The translations under genes were made by a program, and so were the position numbers. Positions 46,300-57,396 of a stretch of DNA of 64,000 bases are shown here, piece by piece (position 1 is the stretch's first letter; each line of letters begins with the position of its first letter). The DNA lies in the NCBI GenBank assembly GCA_001939145.1, contig LSRX01000777.1:7791-71790 (forward strand). The letters run 5' to 3'. The stretch is from Symbiodinium microadriaticum. Taxonomy: Eukaryota; Sar; Dinophyceae; Suessiales; Symbiodiniaceae. The notes under the pieces were generated by a model. That model worked only from the letters and a program-made list of their open reading frames with translations, had not been told where the DNA came from and did not search any database.

Positions 46300-47089
46300 C
46301 TGTTTTTGTATTGGCTCAAATAGAATATGCGCGTGCATTTTGGCTGTTCTGCCTATAAACATAGGTTAACAGCCGAAAGTCTCACCGTAGTGATCGAAGT
46401 CCGCAATGGAACCAGCTCCCTTAAGCCCTGCAGGCATTCCTATACCTCACGTGACAATGGAGGAAGCGCCTTCACTTCCTGCTATGTCCATTCAGGAAGA
46501 TAGCGCGGACCAGTTGGCCATCGCTCCCCGAGAGGGTGAAGCAGTCATGCCTTTGACCGAGCGGTCGTTTGCAATGCTGGGATTAGATGAGAAGAATGGC
46601 AGGTGCGATTTCAGGATGGGAGTATGTGAGTTCACCATCCTATGCGTGCGCACTTCTAGGGGGGTCGCCGGCAGCCGTGACATCATTATTATCCTCACCC
46701 AATGAGATTTCTCAAGTTGCGAGCTTCTACCACAATCAAATTCTTGCACCTGCCCGGCATCAACAGGTTGTCCAGAGCGACATTGGGCCAGCTTAGCCGC
46801 AGAAGTCGAGGCAAGGCATTCGGCAATCATGAACAAAGAAACGAACAATTTAGGGAGCAGTGCATCAGGCGTCACGATTTCGGGTGCATCAAGACTCAGA
46901 CTCGAGTTTCTTCAAGCCGAGAACCGTCTTCAACATCAGGAAGAGGCAGTTAGATCAGCCGGCGAAAGCATGAAAGCATGGCTAATAAGCAGTCAGAGGA
47001 GGTGTCGCAGATGCGCACTGAAACCATGGATTTTAAGCTAAAGCTTCATCAACCCAAAACCCAAAACAAAACCCCACCCACTCCACTCC
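46300..47089 (+). pseudogene. Decayed retroelement gag, sense copy
   Basis: The leader 46308-46404 aligns with 61617-61698 (GGCTCAA-TA, CGTGC, GCTGTT, TAGGTTA-CAGCCG, GCAATGG). The start ATG is at 46406; MEPAPLSPAGIPIPHV and APREGEAVMPLTE match MDVTAPTNPAGMTVPE and TAREGQVALTEA of the intact copy. Later pieces in other frames follow in order: NEISQVASFYHNQILAPA near 46695-46750 and EARHSAIM then SRLRLEFLQAENRLQHQEE near 46808-46945, equivalent to the coiled coil. At least two frameshifts make it a pseudogene. It is cut off by the assembly gap. Confidence 0.78.
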
Positions 47090-47181
47090 NNNNNNNNNNN
47101 NNNNNNNNNNNNNNNNNNNNNNNNNNNNNNNNNNNNNNNNNNNNNNNNNNNNNNNNNNNNNNNNNNNNNNNNNNNNNNNNN
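47090..47181. other. Assembly gap (92 N)
   Basis: Unknown bases flanked on the left by AACCC-like sequence and on the right by CCGACCCA units, so the gap sits in a simple repeat that cuts the gag relict. Confidence 0.99.
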
Positions 47182-47265
47182 ACCCATCCACCGACCCACC
47201 GACCCACCGACCCACCGACCCACCGACCCACCGACCCACCGACCCACCGACCCACCGACCTACCT
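47182..47265. repeat. (CCGACCCA)n octanucleotide repeat
   Basis: About nine near-perfect CCGACCCA units immediately right of the gap. Confidence 0.95.
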
Positions 47266-47790
47266 ACCATCTACCTTACGCAGCTACCTGCCTAGCTCCA
47301 CACAGTCAGTTGAAACCCAAGGCTTCAGAACAGGCTTGTGGCTGGGTCTGATGTGGTGGACTTGATCCTGTATAAGCGGGGTCGTCCACTGCGGGCTGCA
47401 AAACAGGCAAGGACGACTGTTGCCACTTGCTTCCTTCTGTTTTGTGTCTGGAAGTTCAGGGAGCCGCATGCTTTCAAGCATATTGACTTGCAACAGGCAG
47501 CGTCGGATTGAAGTCGTGACTTGGCAGTCGAAGAAATGGTTGCCGCTTGTCAAGATCGGTCTCCCTGAACAGATCCAAGGCCCACATGAGGCCGTAGCGA
47601 GCCTGAGCTTCTCGTCTTGATTGAAGTCGAAGGGAAGTCACGAGCACAGCCGCCGGCGCGTGGTTCGAAGAATCTCGCGATCTCTGGCGAACCTCAAGTC
47701 TCCTTCGCAACCCGATGGACTGCGCTTCCAGACGGGTAGCTCTAAGCACCACGAGATTGGACAAGAACTTCTGCCCGACAAGAGCATCCA

Positions 47791-48072
47791 TTGAGGGTGA
47801 AAAGGCTTGTGTCAGAGCAGTCTTCAGCCCTGCAGCCGACTTCGAAGGTCGCGCATTTCGAAACCGCCAACCCTTTATTGCAGGACATGGTCAAGAACCG
47901 TATGACGGCTTGCTGTGTCCTGCTTGAGTCCTATGTGGGCTGCTCAGGGCTAGCATGCACGGGCCGAGAGGTTCCAGAGAATCTGAGTGTCTTAAGGTTG
48001 GGGTGATAGAGGACGAGCACACCGGGGAAGAGCTCGAAGAAGAGGTCGCAGAGCTGGCGATCAGACCTTGTG
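47791..48072 (+). CDS. Candidate exons, unidentified
   Basis: A frame from 47791 reads SEQSSALQPTSKVAHFETAN, then MVKNRMTACCVLLESYVGC. From 47998 a second frame reads VIEDEHTGEELEEEVAELAI, acidic and helical, with an AG at 47996-47997 before it. These could be adjacent exons. Product unknown. Confidence 0.4.
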
Positions 48073-48969
48073 CGTTCCGATTTTGTGCTTCCGTTTTGTT
48101 TCCCTAGCTTTCCTTGTGCAGGTTGGGAGTCACTGTGTTCTGGTCGTGGGCGGTGACCTTCTAGGACCGAGGCTGACGGTCCCCAGGCTCGGCCGAAGCT
48201 CAGCTCTTGGAAGGACCGAACTATGTAACTTTCGACCCCTGGGGCTTGCGCGGTGGTGAGGCGGTTGCGAGTGCTAGTAGTGACTTCTGGTGCGAGGGTG
48301 GGAGCATTTGCCTCTCAAGAAGGTGTCACTGTGGCAGTCGCACTCCATGGCAGCGGCTTCGCCGCTGGGCTGGGCCCGGAGCTTGGGTTAACGGTCCATG
48401 CTCATAAGTGTCAGTCGGGTGAGACATTAAGGTGCAGCTGTCACTCCCCGCACCGAGTCTCTAACGGAAAAAATCAGGAGTGTTTTTGTAGCTCCAGATG
48501 TACATGCATCACTGTGGCACCGCATCAAGGTGTTCCTTCACTGTGCATATTAGCCTTTGTCGGTGCTCGCCACTGCAGCTGTGCCAGTCAAGACTCCGAA
48601 GCACCATCCGGACAGCTGACCTCGAGATTACGTTTATGTTCGGACTCATCCAAGCGCCGCCATAGTTTCCGTGCTCAAAATCCAAATCAACAAAATTGAG
48701 CACATACCAAATTCCTGCTGTACCTGTGCACAAACAGGACAATTCTGACCAGTCCTTCCCACGTGCTCGAATTGAGCAGTGTCGTGGGCCAATTTGGTTT
48801 CAACGTATCTAGATCGTAGTAAGATACACTCGTGACTCACTCGTGCAACCTCCGTACTCGGAACGGCTGTGCTCCGAGATGGTTGCTGATTGAAGAGGTC
48901 GCAGTGGGTCATAGTGGGTCGTGAGTTTGCTTGAAGAATCGGGTTGATTTATTCACTGGTCTGGCATCA

Positions 48970-49250
48970 CTGTGTCTGTCGGGCTAGACGTGAGCTTGGG
49001 AAGCAGCTAGAAGAGTTAAGCAGGTGCATTGATGCATGCACGCCTGCAGGATCGATGGAGGGTGTGGAGGGTGCAGAGGAGGTGGAAGTGGAGGCCTCTC
49101 TGCGAAGTCTCGAGTCCCGGTCGAACTGGATACCGACCAGGATGAGTCTTTGGCCAGCCAGCTGTCCCGCGCCATGGGGGTGGGCAAAGAGGCTCGACTG
49201 CATGGAGAGCCACTTGCTCCTTTCTGCAGACCCTGGGTGTTGAAAGGCTG
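48970..49250 (+). CDS. Candidate exons, unidentified
   Basis: The first stretch reads RRELGKQLEELSRCIDAC, the next (another frame from about 49102) reads RVPVELDTDQDESLASQLSR and then AMGVGKEARLHGEPLAPFC before a stop. Coding-like, product unknown. Confidence 0.4.
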
Positions 49251-49398
49251 ACCTGCCTGACCAAAACGGCTCGAACACAGAGGCCACCCGCAAAGCCACT
49301 AAGCAACAAACACGAATACACATGCCGTGTGGGACAGTAGCTGCAGCAGTGGTCCCGTCGATGGCAATCAGCCTCAGTGCCAGCAGAATGCAGCGAGG

Positions 49399-49409
49399 TT
49401 TGGCTCAAG
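49399..49409 (+). other. Spliced-leader (DinoSL) relict, short
   Basis: TTTGGCTCAAG equals the last 11 bases of the dinoflagellate spliced leader and lies 36 bp before the ATG of the next ORF. Confidence 0.45.
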
Positions 49410-49445
49410 TTGCCTGCCTCTCAGACAAAGAAAACGATAGAAATC

Positions 49446-49754
49446 ATGGGCTGTGCAGCAGGCCTGCCGGTGCAGCCCCTTGATGCCAACGGGCAGCAAA
49501 GACCAGGTTGCCATAGACTTGGAGTATTGCCCAAAAATGTGGTGGATCAGTTGAAGATTCAGAAGTCACAGATGGTAGAGTCGTCCTGGGACTCCGCAAC
49601 TTGGAACCGAGACATTCCTAAAGGAGTGCCCTTGAAGCCGAATCGGATTCTGCATGAAAGGCACCTCCAGGTGATGAACATGTTCCGAAAAGAGGTGGAG
49701 GTCGCGCCCGAAACTTTCAGTGACATCATTTCTGCCAGGCGGCAGATTAGCTAG
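49446..49754 (+). CDS. Small protein with N-myristoylation motif, unidentified
   Basis: An uninterrupted 102-codon ORF begins MGCAAGLPVQPLDANG. Gly2 followed by Cys3 is the classic signal for myristoylation and palmitoylation, which anchors proteins to membranes. The body is charged and helical (LPKNVVDQLKIQKSQMVESS, then HERHLQVMNMFRKEVEVAPE), ending at TAG 49752-49754. The choice of this ATG over the in-frame upstream open sequence rests on the motif and on the spliced-leader relict just upstream. Family unknown; it may also be a first exon whose true end is a donor. Confidence 0.55.
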   Translation: MGCAAGLPVQPLDANGQQRPGCHRLGVLPKNVVDQLKIQKSQMVESSWDSATWNRDIPKGVPLKPNRILHERHLQVMNMFRKEVEVAPETFSDIISARRQIS

Positions 49755-50454
49755 AGGGGCATCCCTTGCTCGGTACCACGGACTGGATGATCATCTGGGC
49801 GTTCTCTTGTGCGACTCTATTCAGTCGTTTTCTTCCCGACAAACTTGGATGTCTTCTGGCAGCCACTCCATTTTCCAACAAATTACAGTGCCCTGCCCTG
49901 TGCGATGCACCAGACTCGATTTTGTTCGCGAGTCCAGTTGGCATCATGCCCATGCTGGCATATCTTCAGCTTCAAAGAAGCTCCAGCTCTGCATGGTATC
50001 AGCGGCATTTCGATGCTTGAAAGCTGACAATTATTTAATTGTATTTTACAACGCCCTTGCGTGCAGGGCTCTACCCAGTGCGTGCGCTGCAGGCAGGTAG
50101 TTGTCAAAGATAGGTTGAACCCAGCTTGTTCCACGTGCCGATTCTGCAGCCGGCGCAATTGCCTTGCATCGTTTTGTATAGAGTGTATGACTGTATTTTT
50201 ATGCAAAAGCTTCAACGCTTAACAATCCTCCATATTAGAATATTGTCGGACGGAGGGTGGTACAGGGGATGCTGCCCACGAGGTCAGCGCGTCGCTTGTT
50301 GATTATACAGAGTGTATAGCAAATTTTCAGCAGAGTGCACTGCCAGATGTGGCTTTAAACATATGCTTTGCCTGCTTATGGGTAGGCAGGGGAGGTGACA
50401 TGCTGAATGCAAATGAACCCGATCTGGTCCCCAAGACCTTGCAGAGCATAGGTG

Positions 50455-50778
50455 TCTGTCTCAATGGGTTCGACCCCATCTGGCAGAGACTCGCTTTGTG
50501 AGACCGGACAGTGGTGGGCCCACGCCCTGCTCGCACTTGGACGTCTCACCGCGCTTCGGATAACGGAATTACTGGCTTTGGCCCATGCTTTGGAGTTGAT
50601 TAGAGATGACGTGGATCTGGCACATTTGATGTCTGTGCACTACACACTGGCCAATGTCTTGCAGGTCAAAGTGGAGGATGCTGGAGACGCTAAGACCGAC
50701 GGAGACGTGCAGGCTTTGGGACTGCGCTTTGATCGATGCAAGACCCGCAAGAAGTCCTCAACCCTACTGTTCGCGTAG
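50455..50778 (+). CDS. Candidate coding exon, unidentified helical protein
   Basis: The frame reads GRLTALRITELLALAHALEL, then IRDDVDLAHLMSVHYTLANV and a charged tail to a stop at 50776-50778. Leu/Ala-rich helices suggest real coding sequence. No family recognised; the start is not fixed. Confidence 0.4.
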   Translation, partial: SVSMGSTPSGRDSLCETGQWWAHALLALGRLTALRITELLALAHALELIRDDVDLAHLMSVHYTLANVLQVKVEDAGDAKTDGDVQALGLRFDRCKTRKKSSTLLFA

Positions 50779-51081
50779 AGCCGACCCTGTGGCAATGCAA
50801 TGAAGTCTGGAGATCATACATGCAGCTTGAACGTGTTCTCTGCGGAACTCATGCAGGCGCAGCCAGCGAAGCTGCAAACCACTGAAGCGGATGCAGGCGA
50901 GCATTTTTGGGTTTCCGGGAAAGAGACTCCCTGGGCAGGTTAATTCGGGAAGCAGATGCCCAGAGACCGGTATAGTTACACTCGCTGAAGCACCGTTCAG
51001 GTCCAGAGGTGGTGCCTGCTGCAGAGGCTCGGAATGTTCATGCATCAATCTGCTAGGACAGGGAAACCCACAATCCTTGAC

Positions 51082-51229
51082 AGGACCAAATCGACGACAT
51101 TGTCCCGTTCATCTGCTACGACGAGGAGAAGGGCAGCTTCTCCAAGGCGTCAAAAGACTCAGAAGCTCAAGAAGTGCCAAGCGGCGGCAGCCAGCAGGAG
51201 TCTATGGCTCATGCCATGCCAGGATGACA
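51082..51229 (+). CDS. Candidate exon with probable GA donor, unidentified
   Basis: After TTGACAG the frame reads DQIDDIVPFICYDEEKGSFS, then KASKDSEAQEVPSGGSQQES and ends at CCATGCCAG before GATGAC, a GA donor of the kind seen in the ADH5 and SF3A1 genes here. Product unknown. Confidence 0.45.
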
Positions 51230-51239
51230 GATGGATCTT

Positions 51240-51420
51240 GCCGAAGCGAAACCAGTTTCCACTGATCTTCTGCGCACTTCGAGCCGACAGCTCGAAAGAT
51301 GGAAGTGTACTGTAGTTCTTCCTCGACACGGCGGTTCTAGGGACTGTGCTCGTAACAGGTTCGGATTCGGCTGGAACCCATCGAGCCTTCCGGCGGATCT
51401 GCGCAGTGTCCTTGGCCGTT
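51240..51420 (+). CDS. Candidate exon, unidentified
   Basis: One + frame reads MDLAEAKPVSTDLLRTSSRQ followed by LERWKCTVVLPRHGG; another from about 51328 reads TVLVTGSDSAGTHRAFRRIC. They may be consecutive exons downstream of 51082-51229. Confidence 0.3.
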
Positions 51421-51600
51421 ATGAGCGTTGATGCAACGGACAGACTGTCAAGCATGCACTTGTCCTTCTCAGCCCTCCTTTGTGCGCCTCCTCTCCCAAA
51501 GGAATCCGTGGAACCTCACAGCAGAGCAGGCTTGACATGGGGTACTGACGGGTGCTTGTACTCGTAGCCGCTGTTCTTTTGGCACCTGGCTGTTTTGCCA

Positions 51601-51741
51601 GGTGGAGGTACTTCTCCGGAAACTCCTGGGTCTTGGGGATCTGCTGGTCCGCTTCGATGCCGGTGCCCGAGTGAGGACTCGAATTCCTTTTCGCGTTGAG
51701 GGTCCCGTGGTGGCCAGCGGCCAGAGCCAAGGATTGCCGTG
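51601..51741 (+). CDS. Candidate exon, unidentified
   Basis: After TTTTGCCAG at 51592-51600 the frame reads VEVLLRKLLGLGDLLVRFDA, then GARVRTRIPFRVEGPVVASG. The alternation of hydrophobic and basic residues and the good acceptor support an exon. Likely the same gene as the neighbouring candidates. Confidence 0.45.
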
Positions 51742-51784
51742 ATCGGATCGATGCAGTCCGGGCCCAGTGGGCCACGAGAATCGA

Positions 51785-51960
51785 GATGCGATCTCCCAGC
51801 CAGAGCTCGAGATAAAGGTGACGAATGCACGCGAGTTGATTGCGGCCCTCAAAGCTGACCTACCAGCAGGCTCCCATCGCATCGTGTTGCCGGCTTCGAG
51901 AGCTTTAATGTCTCAGAGCCTTTTGGTTGCCTGTCAACGCCCCGTGCTGTCACAAAACGG
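51785..51960 (+). CDS. Candidate exon, unidentified
   Basis: The frame reads AISQPELEIKVTNARELIAA, then LKADLPAGSHRIVLPASRAL and MSQSLLVACQRPVL. Coding-like and in line with 51601-51741; product unknown. Confidence 0.4.
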
Positions 51961-52704
51961 TTGCTCGGCTGTGACAGAGCACTGGAGTCGTTTTGACTCA
52001 ACCTTGCAGGCTGCAGGTGGTTCTGCAACCCAGCTTGGCTAGCTTGTGCATTGTGGAAGGTGGCTGCTGTGATTGTTTGGCTGCCATTCGAAGGGGAAAC
52101 CGCAAGAGCTGTCGCAGCGGTCACCTGCAGTCGCTTGGAGCGAGACGACAACACTGTCACAACAGGGCTTCATGCAGCTCTGCAGTGATGTTTGGTTTGA
52201 CAGATGGATGGAGCTTGAAGCGGATCAGGGTTGTTTCCCAAGCATCTGCTGATGCCGAACTCAGCAGGCACCGGGACTCCAGTCAAAAGCGGTTTCCTAA
52301 ACCGACTCCAGTGCAAGATTGCCAGAGGCACGTCAACTGCATACTACAGCATGTAGACTGGAAAGTTGGCGTATGAAATTGTAGTTGTAAGCTCCGAGCC
52401 ATTTGCTCCTGTCCTCAGCGCTGCCAACACATTTATCCTTGCACCGCCAGTGGTGATGTTTGCAAGCGACAGCATTCTAGACTGCTGACTGTAGGTCGTA
52501 GCCGATGACTGTAGTGACTGTAGTGATCATTCTGGAATCTCATGGAACTTTTTCTGCGAGATGCCTTCATGCAAAGATGGAAGCAGAAACTTTATCATGT
52601 TTTCGTGACACATAGGAGCGACATCCGAAGGTGAGCGTCCACTCGAAGCGTACATGGTTACCGGTTTTGGTTTCTGGTTCTGAGTTGGTATGGTTTAGTT
52701 CAGC

Positions 52705-53187
52705 ATGCTTGGTGCTGCACCTCGTCCTTCCTGCTCGTGTCCTCCATTTTCTTTTCGGCGTGAGGGTGGACTCCTACGCTCCCTCAGCACCGTGTACTTC
52801 TTCGGTTCCAGCTGTTTCGGATTAGCAATCCTGCGTCTTCTTTGGAGCCTCGAACGGCACGCACCCGCCTGGCTGAATGCTGAGATAAACGAAAAGGCCT
52901 CGGCTATTCCAAGCGTGATTTCTTTGCTGCGGTTATCGAGCATCTTTATAGCTCCACCAACCGTGAGACACTGTGGAGCTGCCCTCGAGGCTTCAGATGC
53001 GGGCCCCTGTTGCAACGAGTTTTTCGACCTCGCCTCCTCTGGACATCGGATAGTAATGTCTTGGCATATCCTCGGTCCCCTGGTCGCTGCAGCTTTGAAG
53101 TGGGTGCTGGGTGCCCTTGCTTTTGTCTGGTGTGGTCGTATTTGCCTTGACTCTGTATTCGGCCGCGCTTTGTTGTGTGGATGCTAA
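52705..53187 (+). CDS. Candidate membrane protein ORF, unidentified
   Basis: A 160-codon frame has three hydrophobic stretches (VYFFGSSCFGLAILRLLWSL; SVISLLRLSSIFIA; LVAAALKWVLGALAFVWCG). The opening residues are Pro/Ser-rich and the frame may continue upstream. Hydrophobic frames also occur by chance in T-rich DNA, so this is tentative. Confidence 0.3.
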   Translation: MLGAAPRPSCSCPPFSFRREGGLLRSLSTVYFFGSSCFGLAILRLLWSLERHAPAWLNAEINEKASAIPSVISLLRLSSIFIAPPTVRHCGAALEASDAGPCCNEFFDLASSGHRIVMSWHILGPLVAAALKWVLGALAFVWCGRICLDSVFGRALLCGC

Positions 53188-53673
53188 TGTCGAAGGAGGA
53201 CTCCGAACTTGTTCGTCGTCGAGGTCGTGTCGGATATGCCTCCCTTGCCCTTTGCCACCAACGAGAAGATCTTCACGGCCCTCGAAGATCTTCGTGGCTT
53301 GATCTTCGTGGCTTTCGCTGTTTTTGGGGCACCAGCTCGGCTTCATGTCGTGTAGCATTCTTGCTGCAAGAACGCTCGCGGATTGGACTTCGGGGTGGCG
53401 CAGGCTGGACAAGCTTCGGCTCGAAGCTGCCAGATAAACATGGCATGGGCACCTGTGGTCCCGCGGCACGCCTAAACGCATACCTGCATCTTGGAACAAT
53501 TATGTGGCCCGGTCTGGTCCAGTCTGGAATGCCGTCCTGTGAAAACATCTTCGGGGGGGATCTCCGCGTATCTCGTTCCGTTCACGACTCTCAGCACACC
53601 CTTTCCCCATCCGAAGAATGTCGAATCCTTGAATCTCTGCATGTTTGTGCTAGCGCANATGATGTAAGCTATA

Positions 53674-53707
53674 AATATATATATATATATATATATGTGT
53701 GTGTCTA
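53674..53707. repeat. (AT)n(GT)n microsatellite
   Basis: About 11 AT units followed by GTGTGT; an unknown base lies just upstream at 53658. Confidence 0.9.
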
Positions 53708-53754
53708 TAGAGACAATCCAACGCCAAATAGACTCTAAAGGTCCTACATACATT

Positions 53755-53870
53755 GGGTTATAGGGTTATGGGGTTACAGGGTTACAGTGTTATAGGGTTT
53801 TAAGCCGACCGTACAGACTTAAACCCTACAGCCTTGCAACCCTAAACCTTCAACCCTAAACCCCAATCAG
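53755..53870. repeat. Head-to-head telomere-like inverted repeat
   Basis: GGGTTATAGGGTTATGGGGT and similar units (GGGTTACA, TAGGGTTTTAA) on the left arm to about 53803 are followed by TTAAACCCTACA, AACCCTAAACC and AACCCTAAACCCC on the right arm. The arms are inverted relative to one another across a short centre. Confidence 0.7.
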
Positions 53871-53879
53871 CCACAAATC

Positions 53880-56650
53880 CTCGTGAGCAATGCGAGCCGT
53901 TCATCGATCTTTGGGACGAAGCGACGCAGCTGATGCCTTGCGCAGCAGCATCGCATGTAAATTGGCCTTCTCTTTGGAACATGTTTGGGTTCACTCAGTC
54001 TTCTAGTCCCTTTCGGTGATGTTTGTCACGGTGACGTTCCTGTCATCACTGCAGCTGAATTATTCCCCAAGGTCACTGCGGCGCTGCTCAGGATCTGGTG
54101 CCGCCGAGACGAGGCACCGCATGGCAGCACATTGCCCCAGAGATCCTACCCAGCATAGATTGCCTGCTGCAACAAAGCAGCTGTGCTAGCCGAGGCATAG
54201 CTACCATCAAAAGAGTTGAAAGGAAGAAGGTCATATAATAGTTGCAGGCATGCATTGACTGCCGCTACAACCGAGCATGCGCAAAGCCTGCCCTGCGAAA
54301 TGGGATCCTCTACGTTTGCAAAATTTTTGCCGGCATCTTGCTGAAGGTATCTTGGTTTGCCTTTGCCCTGTGTTCTCCGTCGTCGTCTACTGCGGAACAT
54401 CCCGGTTGTGTGAGGACCTGCTTTCTCTCTGCGAGAGAAAGCGCTGGCGGCGAGCCATCCAGGTGGGGGGGGGATGATAACGTCCACTTTGCCACCATCA
54501 TCGTCATCATTGTCATCATCATCGTCATCCTCGTGATCATCACGGCATGGTCATCGTTTACGTTCCGGTACTCACATCATCCCCACATGAGGTTAGACCC
54601 TCAACACAACAATAACTACACAGTGCGCCAGCAAAACAGTGACCCAAAACATAAAATTCGGCCCTCGACGAAAACAGCTGGTTGTAAGCCGAAAAACCGC
54701 CAAAGCCTGTAAATACCCAGGAATTCCTGACCTGTAACGTCCGATGTGGCATTTATTTTTTGGTTCCCCAAAATCGTGCTGAAACCAGACGTTTCCTAGC
54801 CTTGAAGCATAATGTAGCACTTTTTTAAATACCCCAAACAAGCTTGAAAATGTGCTTAAAACTGTGGTGGGAACACTACTTCACCACAAAATCCCCGACA
54901 AAAAACCATGCGGCGGGATGTTTGTGTTCCCAAGTTCGGCAGCAGAAGATGTTTCCGACATCAGAAAGGGGTCTCGCTTCTGACGGGAATGCCGATTTTC
55001 TCTTCGCTTGTGTGCGGGAACAATGGCCATAGTCAGGCTTTTTTAGCGTGTCCTGCCAGGCTTATGTGTCGGCGACGTGAAGGAGGCTGCGGGAATCATT
55101 GAAAATCCCGGCACATGTTTCAACAAAAGCTCGGATTCGGTGCGGCAGGTGTCCGAGCACCAGATGTTGGCAACTGTTGTTAACGTCACTACCTCGGTGC
55201 GAGCTGATTCCCATGCATTGGGGCTGTACTGAAGCTGTGCGATGCGGTTGAATGCCTGCAAGCAGGTCTTGGAGACTTCGGACGACATGGATCCGGTGAG
55301 CTGCTGAATTGTCAGCAGTGGTTTCAATTTTCTGTGACGAATATGCACGATATGTGGTTGTGTGATGTTGCTTGCATGCATGGTTAGCACAAGGTACCTG
55401 TAAGGTACGGGTGAAAGGGACTACTTTCGCTCGTTTTCTTCACTCAGGAAAGGATCAGCTCGCTAGCAGTCCGTCTCAAAGAGGCTCCGGCATCAAGGGA
55501 TGGTTCCTGCAGGTTCCCATGTCTGATGTGGCTCCCTTGGTTGATGTATCAGTTGCTCTCTGCAATCACTGGGTCGCATCGGCTTGATGCAACCCGCAGC
55601 AGAACACGTGGTTTTGATCAGGGCGGGTCGTGCGACTCGATTGTCCTGGAACTACCACAGCCGGCATCTTAGCACCAAAGAGAACAGTGGCGGATTTGAG
55701 TTTCCGTCCTTGCAGCCAGGATCTGGATCATCTCGGATCCAGATTTCAGAGCCAAGACTGCCAGCATTGGTCTCGGGCTTAGATTGCAGTACCAGGCATC
55801 TGGTGTCAGTAGGATGTAGTGCAGTCGCTTCAGGCTTGTACCCTGGCAGCTTCTGGATGGGCTTTCTCAAATCCTGGGGAGCAGTCGGCGTCTGAGTGTT
55901 TCGAGCGCGCATATTCCAGCAGCCAGCGGGACCGAGCAGCGGAACATGGTTTGAGAGGTGAAGATCGCTGAAGTCTTCTTCAGGACGTTCGTTTCGAAGT
56001 TACCTCAGACTTCCCCATGCCGTCAGCTTGTGGAGGAAAGTCGATCCGGACGACAAGCGCAGGGAACCGACGGTTACTGTTGCTGCCTTGGCCTGAGCGA
56101 AGCCGTCAGCGAAGCCTTCTCGGAATCCGAAGTTCTCCAATCAGCAAGCGATGTTTGCAGTCTCGCAGTGGTGCAGGTCCAGTTCCGAGAGCGGGAGGCT
56201 TCTTTCTAGTTGATGCGAAATTGAGTGAAGAAGTGAACGTGCAGAAAGTGCATCTCATTGCGCCAGAACTTGAAAATGTGCTTCACGTTCCTGTACGACC
56301 GCTATCTGGTCCATCCCAAACAGGCAGGTTCCAACAGCTTGGTGTTGTCCCCGTGCGTTACATTGCTCAGCAGCTCTCTGGAACTGTTGCAGAAAAATGC
56401 GCTACGGCAGCCATGGTGCAAACTGGCGGACTTTGAGGATGTAACTTGCATCAGAAAATATCAGAAAGCAGAGGCTCATCGGATAGTGCAAACATGTCCT
56501 CGTGCAGGAATTCAAGGCAAAAACCTTGGAGAAGCCTGTGTGCGTATCTCAAATTTACCAGTCTGACGTGCGCACTCCCGCAGTCGCTTGCTAGCTGAGG
56601 CCCAGCAGACCAAAGGCTGCAGCACCCGACGCCATCATCTCAAGCATGTG
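53880..56650. other. No gene assigned
   Basis: Frames near 55480-55580 (VPMSDVAPLVDVSVALCNHW) and 56210-56440 (KVHLIAPELENVLHV in one frame, FLYDRYLVHPKQAGS in another) look mildly coding on the + strand. No recognisable domain or reliable splice pair. Confidence 0.3.
54495..54545. repeat. Imperfect (ATC)n repeat
   Basis: ATCATC/GTCATC triplets over about 50 bp. Confidence 0.8.
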
Positions 56651-57185
56651 AGCGTACATGGGGTTTTGTCGCGTGAACCTCCTAGGCCGGCAAGTTGAAG
56701 ATCAATCAGCCGACAAAGCAACACGCAGCTTATTGGCCAGCAAGACACACTCAGAGTGACAGCACGAACATGAAGCTCATTTTCTCCAAAATAGAGAATT
56801 AGCCCGGCCAAGGCTTCGCCTGTGCCAAGGGCCACTGCAGCGGAGGCAGAGCGGCGAAGTGCAGGGACTCGTGCGAGGATGCTTCTGTGTAGTTTCCATG
56901 CCAGCTCGGAAAGGCGAAAGCTGCGAAGGCGGAGGACTTTGATCGGCAACTGACGCCCGCGGAGGCGGGAGCTTGCACGAGCTGCTAAAAGCGACGGTCG
57001 ATTGTTCCACAGCCATGGCATGCTGGTCCCGCAGCCATTGCCATTGACTTCTCAGCTGTGCAAGTCCGCAGAAGTAGCAGCAGTAGCAGAAACAGTGGCA
57101 GTGACACTGGTAGTGGCAGTGGCACCAGGAGTCGGAGCAGGAGGGAGTAGGAGTAGGACGTAGGCGACCAGGCGTAGGAGTACGA

Positions 57186-57325
57186 GTAGGAGCAGGATGA
57201 GGAGAAGGCGGAGTCGTCGTCGTAGTAGAAGAAGTAGTAGTCGCAGTCGCAGTCGCAGTCGCAGTCGCAGTCGCAGTCGCAGTCGCAGTCGCAGTCGCAG
57301 TCGCAGTCGCAGTAAGAGTAGTAGC

Positions 57326-57396
<71 letters not shown>

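Noticed and set aside
50463..50483. tRNA-like T arm (ATGGGTTCGACCCCAT) followed by CTGGCAG
   Set aside because: The T arm is perfect and CTGCCAG occurs upstream at 50341, but the span of about 140 nt and the absence of an A-box/D arm make a tRNA unlikely.
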